Of a DNA stretch of 34,349 nt, positions 26,101-33,476 are shown piece by piece (the first letter of the stretch is position 1; the number at the start of each line of letters is the position of its first letter). This stretch comes from Planctomycetia bacterium (GTDB taxonomy: Bacteria; Planctomycetota; Phycisphaerae; Phycisphaerales; SM1A02). Under the pieces are notes generated by a model. That model ran no database searches and was not told the origin of the DNA. It worked only from the letters and a program-made list of their open reading frames with translations. The position numbers and the translations under genes are program-made. Where the stretch lies: assembly GCA_005790605.1 (NCBI GenBank), contig SXUI01000071.1:1-34349 (forward strand). Direction: 5' to 3'.

Positions 26101-26373
26101 AACACCACCGCCGCCTTCCACGAGGTTTGTCGTGACGCGCTTCGCGCCTTCGACGTCAACGACGGCATCTTCAATCTTGCACGCCATGGACTCTTCCACT
26201 TCGGTCGGACTCGCGCCTGGATAGAGGATGGAAATGCGAGCCGCTTCTGGTTCAACAGCAGGGAAGAACTCGCGGCGCATCAACAGTAGCGCGGCGACGC
26301 CACCGAGCACGAGAAACCACATGAGCAGGCTGCCGAAAACTGGTCGCTTGACGCCGAAGGTGATGAAGTCCAT
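23125..26373 (-). CDS. RND-family efflux pump, inner-membrane subunit
   Basis: A 1,082-residue AcrB-type proton antiporter. N-terminal helix 1 is at about residues 13-32, followed by the porter domain, and the TM4 proton-relay pair D429-D430 is intact in GMLADDAIVVADII. Family stretches are FFPAVEPEAARISILYPGAS, ERVRVTEMKPNFPVILLSLYG, PFGLIGVVWGHLCMGYPLTFLS and LTTGTTIFGILPLLLEQ. About residues 317-347 hold an extra polar stretch in the periplasmic part. It is most like the less-studied RND subgroup near acriflavin/HAE types, not the heavy-metal CzcA type. The substrate is unknown. It lies 12 bp after its adaptor; no TolC-type outer-membrane gene is present. Confidence 0.92.
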   Translation of the reverse strand: MDFITFGVKRPVFGSLLMWFLVLGGVAALLLMRREFFPAVEPEAARISILYPGASPTEVEESMACKIEDAVVDVEGAKRVTTNLVEGGGGVLVEFDDGTDLDQAIDDVRIAVDGLQDLPADAERVRVTEMKPNFPVILLSLYGDCGEASLKRAAQSVSDDLRSMQGMGAIVMTGARPYQLRVDVNRAALARDGLRLSQVADVIEAWMRESPSGTMRTGGANIGVRTLGTAERADAIRHIPLRATPTGQLVTVGDVATVSDGFADLQVGRRFNGKPAMSLVIFKTSDEDAVRIAEMVRGYVAGRQGIPLEPGSVWNRVTGLLHGSDRSAGYALGEDANRRTPIPCAISAHNDLARIIEGRLDLLTNDALQGSALVLIVMVLFMNVRAAWWVMSGIFVSIGCTALTMWALDVTLNMVTMFGLLIVVGMLADDAIVVADIIIQRSAHGEDADDAAIKGTKSVFWPIVTNGAAIILAFLPLAYIAGRMGDLLSALPIVAAVALGSSVVETMVILPSHMSHAIAGMRTRKVGWLGQQWRRFETWRETQFVPMLQQKYSSFARYCIVHRYAATSATLGVLIASLGMVAGGRLPFVFLPTEDAETIIIDIRLPIGSTQAATSAVVHRFEEALAMPEEVRGFSSILGQSTNFETGQPDAAAAHVGQIYVELYPVETRVRDSTTVMDEVRAHVGVVDEAESVLYREIAGGPSGTDITYQIRSQDVRLAREAAARLKLALGKFDGVYGITDDDLSTQRELQVKLREGAAAMGFTTTDVARQVRGILFGLDAHTYSADREDIDVRVRLDDDSRARVDSITDLWISTPQGGRVPLAEIADVTETNAYAAIKRVDRQRAITVTADCSAATIPEDITRALAADLSAIQHDIPGVNIAEAGRQKDLNDAFASLPYAFLAALLLIYVVLAWLFGTYTQPLAVMIAIPFGLIGVVWGHLCMGYPLTFLSLIGTVALSGIVVNNSLILVEFANERRRGGEGLADSLVNSGASRLRPILLTTGTTIFGILPLLLEQSFQARFLIPMGIAISAGLLSATILTLVILPANLLILEDARRCLRHLWGINDSANHAAPHSSPHTP

Positions 26374-26385
26374 GCCATTCCCTCG

Positions 26386-27684
26386 TTACGGCGCGTCGGA
26401 ACTTTGTTTCGGAGCAATCGCTGTGACGGGCGTGCCCTCGGTGATGCGTCGCGAGGCGTCGAGAACGAGCACTGCGTTTGTGTCGAGTGGGCTCTTCAGG
26501 ACAACCCATTCAGTGTCGGGAAGTTGTTCAGACAGTGCGCCAGTGAGGGCGAACTCCACTTCGACCTCGACGAGGTGTGCGATGCCGTCAGTGACCACCA
26601 CGACGCGACCATCATTCACCGATCGGCGCGGAATCAAGGTCCTCGCATCGGTGCTCGACGCCGCAACCTCAGCTTCGACGAATGCACCGCTGACAAGATC
26701 ATCTGAACCAGCGGCTTCGGCGAACACGGTCATTGTTCTCGTCGCCGCATCGTCCTCGGGTGCAATTCGAGTGACCTTTGCATCCATCCACGCCGTGCCA
26801 GCCCGATCCACGCGAACTCGAACCGCATCACCCACGCGGATGAGTGGGCGCGCGAGGGCGGGAAGCATGATCGGAATCTCAATGCGAGATGGATCGACAA
26901 TTCGTGCAACAAGAATGCCCGGCGCAGCGCTCTCCCCAAGCTCGAGATTGGCAGTCTGTACAACGCCGCCGATTGGCGCTCGAATCACTGAGCGATCGAG
27001 CGCAAACTGGGCAAGTTCGCGAGCTGCGGTCTGGCGCAGTTGATCCGCACGGAGCGCTGTTTTGCGCAGCGGGAGTTTTTCGAGCGCGTCTCGTGCTGTA
27101 ATCAATTGGCGCTCAGCGGCGATCGCGCTGCTTCGCGCACGATCTACTTCTCGCGCTTGCGCAGCGCTTTGTGATTGTGCCACGCGGACTCGTTCGAGAT
27201 CCGCTGCGGCAAGGGCTGCTTCTTCGGAGGCCAAGCCAGCAGTTCGTTCGCTGGTTGCGGCATCGAGCGTGAGCATCGCGAGTTGCGCATCGATGCTCTT
27301 GAGCGCCTCGTCTGCCATCGTGACTTGTCGTCGAAAGTCACTGTCGTCGAGAGAGACGAGCGCTTCGCCTTGCAAAACCCTCGCGCCTTCGCGGTAGTTT
27401 GGATGAAGGGCGGTAACCGTTGCGCTCACTCGTGCCGGCACATCAGCGGTCACAACCGCGCGCGCCTGCCCGAATGCTCGGAAGCGGCGACCTGCTGCTT
27501 GCGAGAGCGGTTCCGTTACGAGGAGGCGAAGTCGCCCGGTGGTGGATGGGTCACTTGCGGGCGGTGTGGGGCGAGTTTCGTACAGCCAGAGGTAGATGCC
27601 AATGCCGGCGCCGATGCACATGACCGACACGGCTGCGCGAGTAAGAAAGGCGATTGGACGAAGGCTCGAACTTGGCTCGGACAT
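26386..27684 (-). CDS. RND periplasmic adaptor (HlyD/MFP family)
   Basis: The membrane-fusion partner of the pump encoded next. The ATG at 27684 gives 432 residues: N-terminal anchor at about 16-34 (AVSVMCIGAGIGIYLWLY), a split lipoyl/barrel-sandwich domain (RAVVTADVPARVSATVTALH with REGARVLQGEALVSLD, and later APIGGVVQTANLELGE), and a helical hairpin of about 110 residues between them, rich in Ala, Glu, Leu and Arg. Beta-barrel and membrane-proximal domains follow (RVDRAGTAWMDAKVTRI, LIPRRSVNDGRVVVV). The frame extends to 27918, but the earlier part is Arg-rich shadow of the divergent gene. It heads the adaptor-pump-membrane protein operon. Confidence 0.88.
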   Translation of the reverse strand: MSEPSSSLRPIAFLTRAAVSVMCIGAGIGIYLWLYETRPTPPASDPSTTGRLRLLVTEPLSQAAGRRFRAFGQARAVVTADVPARVSATVTALHPNYREGARVLQGEALVSLDDSDFRRQVTMADEALKSIDAQLAMLTLDAATSERTAGLASEEAALAAADLERVRVAQSQSAAQAREVDRARSSAIAAERQLITARDALEKLPLRKTALRADQLRQTAARELAQFALDRSVIRAPIGGVVQTANLELGESAAPGILVARIVDPSRIEIPIMLPALARPLIRVGDAVRVRVDRAGTAWMDAKVTRIAPEDDAATRTMTVFAEAAGSDDLVSGAFVEAEVAASSTDARTLIPRRSVNDGRVVVVTDGIAHLVEVEVEFALTGALSEQLPDTEWVVLKSPLDTNAVLVLDASRRITEGTPVTAIAPKQSSDAP

Positions 27685-27750
27685 CGGGGAGTCAAGTATA
27701 GGAGAGGAGTGCCGCGCGCGGCGCGTCGATGATGCGATACGCTCACTGTA

Positions 27751-28284
27751 ATGGCTGAAGCCGCATCTCCGTTTGGCAAGCGTCCCGCTGTTGCAACTCC
27801 ACTCTTTGCGGAGATTGGCGCGAAGCGTGACGAACTTGCGAGTGCAGTACCAGCGACGGCGGGGTCGCTTTGGGGCGGGCTGCACAAACTGCTTCTGAAG
27901 GCGAAGGTCGATCCGCACGCGATCATGAGGCTCATCGCGAGTCGTGACCTTGCAATGTTGGATTCGATGATCCGCTGGTTAGAGGGTGAGGAACCGAGCG
28001 TTGCCGCATGCGCTGACGAACCGAAGTCAGAGGTCGTGCCGCCAGAAGTCATGAAGTCGGCGATGAAGATGTTTCGGAAGCGATTGAAGTTCGCAAGGCT
28101 TGATGCGGAGTCACGGCTCGGAGTCGGTCCGATGTCGAGCGGGAAGAAGAGCGAGATCGATGCAATCGAATCGCCGCGGGAGTTCTCACCGGTCGTCTGG
28201 CAAGCGCTCGTTGCGGCCGGCAAACTCAAGCGCGAGGGTGCTCGTTTCTACTCGCTCGTCAACGACGACCTTCGGGACGACTGA
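27751..28284 (+). CDS. Conserved hypothetical protein of planctomycete type
   Basis: A 177-residue cytoplasmic-looking protein with no signal peptide or membrane segment. The N-terminal half is helical (LLLKAKVDPHAIMRLIASRDLAMLDSMIRWLEG). The C-terminal half carries the most recognisable stretch, RKRLKFARLDAESRLGVGPMSSGKKSEIDAIESPREFSPVVWQALVAAGKL, in which MKMFRKRLKFARLD and GPMSSGKKSEIDAI look strongly constrained. From memory, similar C-terminal blocks occur in other planctomycetes without assigned function. The basic stretch could bind nucleic acid, though no named fold is visible. It is divergent from the RND adaptor gene (66 bp apart) and converges on the thioredoxin-domain gene. Confidence 0.7.
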   Translation: MAEAASPFGKRPAVATPLFAEIGAKRDELASAVPATAGSLWGGLHKLLLKAKVDPHAIMRLIASRDLAMLDSMIRWLEGEEPSVAACADEPKSEVVPPEVMKSAMKMFRKRLKFARLDAESRLGVGPMSSGKKSEIDAIESPREFSPVVWQALVAAGKLKREGARFYSLVNDDLRDD

Positions 28285-28299
28285 CTTCTCATTCGCGAT

Positions 28300-29304
28300 T
28301 CACTGTCTGCGCTTGCCTGCTGCCCTCAGCGACTCGGTGAGTGCTGCAATGTCATCTTCACTCAGCTTCGCGTTTGATTTTCGAAGCATCTCAACGAACC
28401 AAGCAATCTCCTCTGCGGCAGCCGGATAACCGATGTTGCCTTGCGGACCGTTGGAGTTCACAAGGGCGTTTCCGTTGCAATCGAGCACCTCACTCCACGG
28501 AACGCCACCGTTTTCTCCTTTCGAATGTGCTTTGAGTAGCGCCTCTCCACCCGGCATGCGGTCCGTGTCGACTTTGAGATCGACGAACGCCTTAGAAAGT
28601 ATCGAAGAGACTTCAGGGGTTGCCAACCAATCCTCGAGGCGATGGCACCATCCGCACCACGGCGCACCGAAGTGGAGAAAGACGAGTTTTCCTTCGGACT
28701 TTGCGCGCGCCGAAGCAGCCTTGAGTGCTTCGTTCGCATCCACCTTTGGCGCCTCGTGCTGCTTCAAGAACGCGAGGATCTTCGCCGCGTCATGTCCCTT
28801 CGGTTCGGTGCCCGCCGGATTTTCCAGCGAAGAGGTTTCTTGGTTCGTGATCACCGCGCCTGTGCCGTCAAGCACGGTGAGGTATGGAATCCCGTCCGTC
28901 TTCGCACCCGCCTCGTACTTAGCCAAGAGCTCCTGATGCTTGTCGAATTGGCCTACATCAACGCGCACGACCTCGTACTCGGTACGCAACTCCGTTGCGA
29001 TATCACGGTCCGATCGGCACTTCTGGTGTAACCACTTGCACCAACCGCACCAGTTTGCGCCCCACACCACGAGGACGCGGGTGTTGTTGCGCTGTGCACG
29101 CGTCAATGCGGCTGCAATGTCGGCGCTGGCGTCGGCGGACTCGTCATAGACCGCCTTTTCGGCCGTGCGCTCCGCAGCAGCTGGTTGCACCAGAGCGGGA
29201 GCTGGAGGGGATTGTGGCGCGGCGGGTGGATCACCAGCGAAGGCGCTCACTGAGCAGAGCGACAGCATGAGTGCGAGCGGTTGAACGAAGTTGCAAGTGC
29301 GCAT
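28300..29304 (-). CDS. Secreted protein with two thioredoxin-like domains
   Basis: A 334-residue protein with an N-terminal signal peptide (residues 1-23, ending SAFAG) and a Pro/Ala-rich linker to about 47. Two thioredoxin folds follow. The first has VVWGANWCGWCKWLHQK (C86, C89) and cis-Pro region GIPYLTVLD (P140); the second has FLHFGAPWCGWCHRLEDW (C217, C220) and GVPWSEVLD (P269). Both active sites are WCGWC, as in DsbD-C-terminal/Thioredoxin_7-like proteins, so each can do dithiol-disulfide exchange in the periplasm. A good GAGGA lies 6 nt before the ATG at 29304. It is divergent from the DUF5993-dsbB operon, which supports a shared role in thiol redox. Confidence 0.85.
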   Translation of the reverse strand: MRTCNFVQPLALMLSLCSVSAFAGDPPAAPQSPPAPALVQPAAAERTAEKAVYDESADASADIAAALTRAQRNNTRVLVVWGANWCGWCKWLHQKCRSDRDIATELRTEYEVVRVDVGQFDKHQELLAKYEAGAKTDGIPYLTVLDGTGAVITNQETSSLENPAGTEPKGHDAAKILAFLKQHEAPKVDANEALKAASARAKSEGKLVFLHFGAPWCGWCHRLEDWLATPEVSSILSKAFVDLKVDTDRMPGGEALLKAHSKGENGGVPWSEVLDCNGNALVNSNGPQGNIGYPAAAEEIAWFVEMLRKSNAKLSEDDIAALTESLRAAGKRRQ

Positions 29305-29406
29305 AGGGCTTCCTCGCCGCTCATCGTAGCGAACGGCGAAGGATCTTTGTGAGGCAGTTGTTTCGGATACATTGGGAATCATGCGCCTGCCGAAAGCGTG
29401 CTCGCG

Positions 29407-29562
29407 ATGGATACTCTGATTTTTCTGCTCATCCTCTCGATGATTCTGGCGATGCTGAAGGGTCGGCAGCGGTTGGCGTGGTACCTGTTTGTCGCGTCGT
29501 TTCTCGCCACCGCGTTGCTTTTTTCGCACCACGCGACTGACGCATTGGGGATTTCTCTCTGA
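29407..29562 (+). CDS. DUF5993-like small membrane protein
   Basis: A 51-residue protein, easily missed because of its size. It has two hydrophobic helices (about residues 3-17 and 23-39) separated by KGRQR, and ends SHHATDALGISL. The ending HHATDxLxIS and the two-helix layout match, from memory, the DUF5993 family of small proteins encoded next to dsbB genes. The TGA at 29560-29562 overlaps the dsbB ATG by one base (TGATG), so the two are translationally coupled. A role as a DsbB partner is inference. No strong Shine-Dalgarno is visible before the ATG. Confidence 0.72.
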   Translation: MDTLIFLLILSMILAMLKGRQRLAWYLFVASFLATALLFSHHATDALGISL

Positions 29563-30164
29563 TGAGGCGGTTTCGAAGCGTACTTGCGCAGTTCTGTATC
29601 GTGGCGGTCTGCGGCGTCCTGCTCGGAGCATTCGCCATGCAGTTCATTGGCGCGGAGCTTCCTTGTCCGCTTTGCATCTTGCAGCGCATGGGGATGATGC
29701 TTTGCGCCGCAGGTCCAGCGTGGCTTCTCTGCCGAGCGATGCAAGGCGAGGTTGATGCGCGCGACTATGCACAGTGCTACGGATTGAGCATCCTCTCGGC
29801 GCTCCTCGGTGGGAGCGTCGCGCTGCGACAAGTCTGTCTGCATATTGCACCCGGCGATCCTGGCTTTGGGGAACCCGTCTTCGGACTCCACCTCTACACA
29901 TGGGCGTTCATCGTGTTTATCACGGTCGTGCTTGTCAGCGGCGTGCAGTTGTGCCTTCTGCCGTCTCGCGCGGAACGGTTGCCGATCGGTTGGACCGCGC
30001 GCGCCTCGGTCGGTTTGCTCATTCTCGTTGTCGCAGCAAACGCGGTTGCGGTTTTCTTCGAGGAGGGTTTCCACCTTTATCTCGTCGACAATCCGACGCA
30101 GTACCAACTTCTTGAAGATCTCAACCCAGCTCCTGACGCAACCAAGTCTCCTGATGCTCCATGA
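29562..30164 (+). CDS. dsbB: Disulfide bond formation protein B (DsbB-like), second cysteine pair incomplete
   Basis: DsbB proteins reoxidise DsbA-type dithiols and pass electrons to quinones. The 200-residue product has four or five membrane helices and the first active-site pair C35-C38 in ELPCPLCILQRMGMM. The second periplasmic loop, QVCLHIAPGDPGFGEPVFGLHLYTW, has only C92; the second cysteine of the E. coli C104-C130 pair is missing. The loop is conserved in a recognisable DsbB subgroup ('LHI.PG...G...FGLH.YTW'), so this is probably not decay. The mechanism must then differ or use a separate dithiol protein, such as the divergent double-thioredoxin. The stop overlaps the next gene as ATGA. 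Confidence 0.85.
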   Translation: MRRFRSVLAQFCIVAVCGVLLGAFAMQFIGAELPCPLCILQRMGMMLCAAGPAWLLCRAMQGEVDARDYAQCYGLSILSALLGGSVALRQVCLHIAPGDPGFGEPVFGLHLYTWAFIVFITVVLVSGVQLCLLPSRAERLPIGWTARASVGLLILVVAANAVAVFFEEGFHLYLVDNPTQYQLLEDLNPAPDATKSPDAP

Positions 30165-30688
30165 CGCCCGCACCAGTCAACACGAAGAAAGCCGCGCGCC
30201 GTTCGCTCTCGTTCCATTGCACGAAGTGTGTCCGAGAGGAACTTGCTCGATTACAAGCGGCACATGCAGCTGGGACGCTTTCTCACACGGGAAACTGGAC
30301 CGAGGGCGAGATCCTCGAGCATGTCGCGAAGATGTGGATGATGGCGTTTGATGGATTCCCCGAATCGGCTCGCCCACCACTCATCATCAAACTCATTGCG
30401 AGGCTTATGAAGGGGAAGTTTACGAGCGGGAAGACGCTTCCACCAGGTTTCAAGTTGCCCAAGCAGGCTCGTTTCATGCTTCCTGCGCCCGGGACATCAT
30501 TTGAAGTTGGCATGCAGAAGATGATTCGGGTGCTCGATCGTATCGATGCTGGCGAACGCATGACGATTCCCAGTCCTGCGTTTGGAAGGTTGACCCATGA
30601 CGAATGGATGCGATTGCATCTCAGTCACGCGCAACTGCACTTTGGATTTTTGTTCATCGGACGTGCGAGCGGGTCTTCTCTGATTTGA
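30161..30688 (+). CDS. DUF1569-family protein
   Basis: A 175-residue cytoplasmic protein. RRSLSFHCTKCVREELARL and GNWTEGEILEHVAKMWMMAFDGF match the start of DUF1569, a DinB-like four-helix family; later stretches are LPPGFKLPKQARFML and FGRLTHDEWMRLHLSHAQLHFGF, which hold the family's histidines (H156, H159 and H163 region) that could bind a metal. DinB-like proteins often act as metal-dependent thiol transferases (for example with mycothiol or bacillithiol), which would suit its place after dsbB, but this is only suggestive. The ATG at 30161 overlaps the dsbB stop. It converges on the 850-residue gene with 85 bp between. Confidence 0.75.
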   Translation: MTPAPVNTKKAARRSLSFHCTKCVREELARLQAAHAAGTLSHTGNWTEGEILEHVAKMWMMAFDGFPESARPPLIIKLIARLMKGKFTSGKTLPPGFKLPKQARFMLPAPGTSFEVGMQKMIRVLDRIDAGERMTIPSPAFGRLTHDEWMRLHLSHAQLHFGFLFIGRASGSSLI

Positions 30689-30773
30689 CTGTTACTACCC
30701 GACGAAGCCCGTCGCGTGACCGGAACTGCAATCGCGAGTCGCGGCGATATTGCATCCGTCAGGCTAAGCGCCG

Positions 30774-33326
30774 TCAGTTTGCGTTCGGCGAATCATCGCT
30801 TTGCGATGTTGAGCCTGTTGGCGAAACCGAAGTGACCTCGTCGAAGAGGGATCGAAATCGAGTCGTTGCGTCGTGAGAGAATTTTCCCCGTGTCGACGCG
30901 GGCAGCGCGCATTGCATCGCTGTGCAAGTGACCTGAAGCCGCGCCTGCAAGAGCGCGTGCACTCGCTCTGAAGTGTCGCGATCGAGTTCGGCTTTGAGCG
31001 CGATCGCGCCGAGGCGCTGATTGCAGTCGGAAAGTCTCGTCGTCAGTGCGTCGAACTCGGGTTGCAGACGCTCTTGGTCCGCAGGCGGCAGGAGTTTGAG
31101 TGCATCCTGTTGCGCGCGGAACACTTCGAGCATGTCCAAGTAGATTCCCGGATGGCGAATGGCAAGCATGAGATCACGCCACTGCTGCGAGTCGGCTACA
31201 GGAAGCGCGGCGGCGATCGCGTTCTCTATCAGCAGCGCGCGGTCTTTGCAAAGACGAGCAGTGACCACAGTCTTCGCCTTCGCGGCGCTTGCGGCCGATT
31301 TCGCGCGCGTGATGTGTGCTTCGCGGTCGTCACTGTTATCGAGATGCGATTGCTGCTGCTCAATGAGCGCCAACTCAGCATCGCGCGTTGCATCTGTCGC
31401 ACGGTCAACTGCATGAAGCCAGTCTGCCGTGAGGGGGAGCGCGGCGGACAGTGCGCGGGCATAGTGCGCACTCGAAAGCGACGCGCGGAGCGCGGTCGCG
31501 GCGATATCAAAGAACTCGCCTTCACCTTGACGGGAGAAGGTGGTGCCGTACCGCGAGATCGGAAACTCGCGGCATCTTCGTCCGAGCGAAGCGAACGCGA
31601 TGATGGGCGTGCGATCGTCGTTGCCGAGTGCGGCGGTGAGAGCGCTGAAGAAGTTCGCGTCCACTTGCCGCGCGAGCGACCATGCGCGCACATTTGTCGC
31701 GGCGAGTTCTCGCATTTGGCTGAGGTACTCGCCGAGCATCTTTGCATCCATGGCATTGTTGGGCAGCTCTCGAATGCGGAGGGACTCGCGCACGACCGGC
31801 GCTACCGACGATTCCCATTCTGTGCGCGCGTCCTCGACAAGTCCACGCAGCACTTCGCGCTCACTTCCATCGAGTCGGAGTTGTGAGGCGAGTGCTTCGC
31901 GTTCGGCATCAGCAATGCAGTGGGGAAGACCAATCCAGTCCATCTGTCGCCCGGCTTGGGACTCTCGTTCCTCGCGCTGTCGAACATCGGAAGGTTGCCC
32001 AAACTCAGCGATGTCTGATGCTGACAATGGCAGCGGCGCACCGCTTGGGACGAGAACCCGCCCGTTCTCAGCGGGCGTGAGCCACTCAAACCCGGGAAGA
32101 GCGGCGATCTCTGCACGCGCGCGCGCGGCTCGCTCATTGCGCGCCGTGTCAATCTCCAAGTGTTCGCGAGCGGTGAGCAATCGTTGAAATGCTTCGTCGA
32201 TCATGCTCGCGTCATCGTTGAGCCACGCTCGACAAATCTGCCGCACTTTCTCCTGCGTTGCGGCTGCAACTCCAGGCATGCGGAGGAGGTCACGGGTCAC
32301 ACCCGATGGGCCTGACCAAGGATCAGGCAACCCAGGAATTCGACCGATGTCACGCGAGATCCCCATGATGTCTGGTCTCCACCAACCGTCGACGAACTCG
32401 CGTTCCTTCTTTGAGAGTTGGTCGATCACAAGTCGATAGGCCTCGAGCTGCGCGTCGATGAACTTCTCCCACGCCTTGCTTCCGGGCACAAACGATGTCG
32501 AAAGGTTGTCGAGTTCGCCTCTGATGTCGAGCGGGAACTGTTCGGGTGCGATGCCTTTGTTTTCACTCTCGCTGTAGAGTCGCTCGAGTGTCTCGGCCTG
32601 CTCCTCGTCGAGTTGTCGGAGGGTCTTCCCTGACGCATGGAGTTTGTCCGCGAGTGCGCTTCGAGCAAGTTGATCAGCGAGGACCGCGTTTCGTGCATCG
32701 TCAAAACTTGAAGCGCGTTCCTGCGCGTGCGCTGCCCGAAGTAGGGCGCTTCGGCGGCACTCCTCCGCTGACTCCGCATCCGCTCGTGGGGTTGCGCGCA
32801 GGTACCCTCCTAGATCGTTGGGTAGAGCGACCTCATTGACTCGACAGATCTGTTGGAGTCGATTGAGTGACTGGCGAAGCAACGCAAGCTGCTTGCAGGT
32901 CGCGAGTGCCGCGCTCGTCGCCGGATCCGCGTGCGCTTCGAGTTCGGCAAAGAGCGCCCAGTGCAGGTCTTGCTCCACTCGGTGCGACTCCTCTTCAAGT
33001 TCGAGGTATTGCTTGGTATCGCGTTCGGTAAGCAGCACATGCTCGCCATCAATGATCGTTGGCGGAAGTCTCGAGCCATTCTCGATGGACTTCAGAAGTG
33101 CTTCCTCGTAGACATCGAGGGAGCGAGTAAAGGCTGCGAGGAGTGGCGCACCCGGCACGCGCACTCCGGTCGCAGAAAACTCATAGATCTGATACTGCGG
33201 CCCATCGAGGTTCGGTAGCGGTGGGGCGGCGATGGAGCTCGCCGCGCCAACGCGTCCAATCACCGAGAAGAGGAGTCCGATTGCCGCTTGACGAACTAAG
33301 ACTCGAATACGGTTGTTCTCTTGCAC
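30774..33326 (-). CDS. Large secreted protein of no recognised family
   Basis: An 850-residue protein. Residues 1-34 look like a signal peptide (basic RIRVLVRQ, then AAIGLLFSVIGRVGAASS). The rest is strongly helical and rich in Ala, Glu, Leu and Arg, with many 'LxxLxxE' stretches that suggest long coiled coils (about 75-260 and 480-760). A Pro/Gly-containing patch at about 325-360 (GRIPGLPDPWSGPSGVTRD) interrupts the helices. No catalytic motif or known domain is visible; scattered cysteines do not form CxxCH. The GTG start at 33326 is supported by GGAGGG 5 nt upstream. Orientation matches the next FG-GAP gene, from which 150 bp separate it. An envelope or scaffold role is a guess. Confidence 0.75.
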   Translation of the reverse strand: MQENNRIRVLVRQAAIGLLFSVIGRVGAASSIAAPPLPNLDGPQYQIYEFSATGVRVPGAPLLAAFTRSLDVYEEALLKSIENGSRLPPTIIDGEHVLLTERDTKQYLELEEESHRVEQDLHWALFAELEAHADPATSAALATCKQLALLRQSLNRLQQICRVNEVALPNDLGGYLRATPRADAESAEECRRSALLRAAHAQERASSFDDARNAVLADQLARSALADKLHASGKTLRQLDEEQAETLERLYSESENKGIAPEQFPLDIRGELDNLSTSFVPGSKAWEKFIDAQLEAYRLVIDQLSKKEREFVDGWWRPDIMGISRDIGRIPGLPDPWSGPSGVTRDLLRMPGVAAATQEKVRQICRAWLNDDASMIDEAFQRLLTAREHLEIDTARNERAARARAEIAALPGFEWLTPAENGRVLVPSGAPLPLSASDIAEFGQPSDVRQREERESQAGRQMDWIGLPHCIADAEREALASQLRLDGSEREVLRGLVEDARTEWESSVAPVVRESLRIRELPNNAMDAKMLGEYLSQMRELAATNVRAWSLARQVDANFFSALTAALGNDDRTPIIAFASLGRRCREFPISRYGTTFSRQGEGEFFDIAATALRASLSSAHYARALSAALPLTADWLHAVDRATDATRDAELALIEQQQSHLDNSDDREAHITRAKSAASAAKAKTVVTARLCKDRALLIENAIAAALPVADSQQWRDLMLAIRHPGIYLDMLEVFRAQQDALKLLPPADQERLQPEFDALTTRLSDCNQRLGAIALKAELDRDTSERVHALLQARLQVTCTAMQCALPASTRGKFSHDATTRFRSLFDEVTSVSPTGSTSQSDDSPNAN

Positions 33327-33331
33327 GCGAT

Positions 33332-33337
33332 CCCTCC
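33332..33337 (-). promoter_or_regulatory. Shine-Dalgarno fixing the GTG start of the 850-residue protein
   Basis: GGAGGG on the minus strand lies 5 nt before the GTG at 33326, the strongest ribosome binding site in this part of the window. Confidence 0.7.
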
Positions 33338-33443
33338 ACCTAAATGCTCAACATATCCGCCGCTGAAGGGTCGCATCGTAGCGAATCTCTCGCGGTGGCT
33401 TGCGCGCGACAAATGGTCCCCCGCGGCAGCGTGTCGGCTGTGG

Positions 33444-33455
33444 TGAGGTACCTCA
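33444..33455. repeat. 12-bp perfect palindrome TGAGGTACCTCA
   Basis: It lies in the 150-bp gap between the FG-GAP gene and the 850-residue protein gene, 22 bp beyond the FG-GAP stop. It could be an operator or part of a weak stem; no T run follows. Chance cannot be ruled out. Confidence 0.3.
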
Positions 33456-33476
33456 GCGACTACCGTCCACGGAGCG

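Noticed and set aside
24812-26289. Plus-strand open frames of 320-340 codons opposite the RND pump
   Set aside because: They are antisense to a conserved pump; the products are Ser/Arg/Ala-rich without structure.
29305-29406. tRNA or riboswitch in the gaps between genes
   Set aside because: All gaps are under about 160 bp, and none shows a tRNA T-loop pattern or a recognisable Moco, TPP or cobalamin riboswitch core.
30689-30773. Possible stem-loops in the convergent gap after the DUF1569 gene
   Set aside because: Short stems such as CGACG/CGTCG and CGCGA/TCGCG can form, but without a T tract they cannot be called intrinsic terminators.
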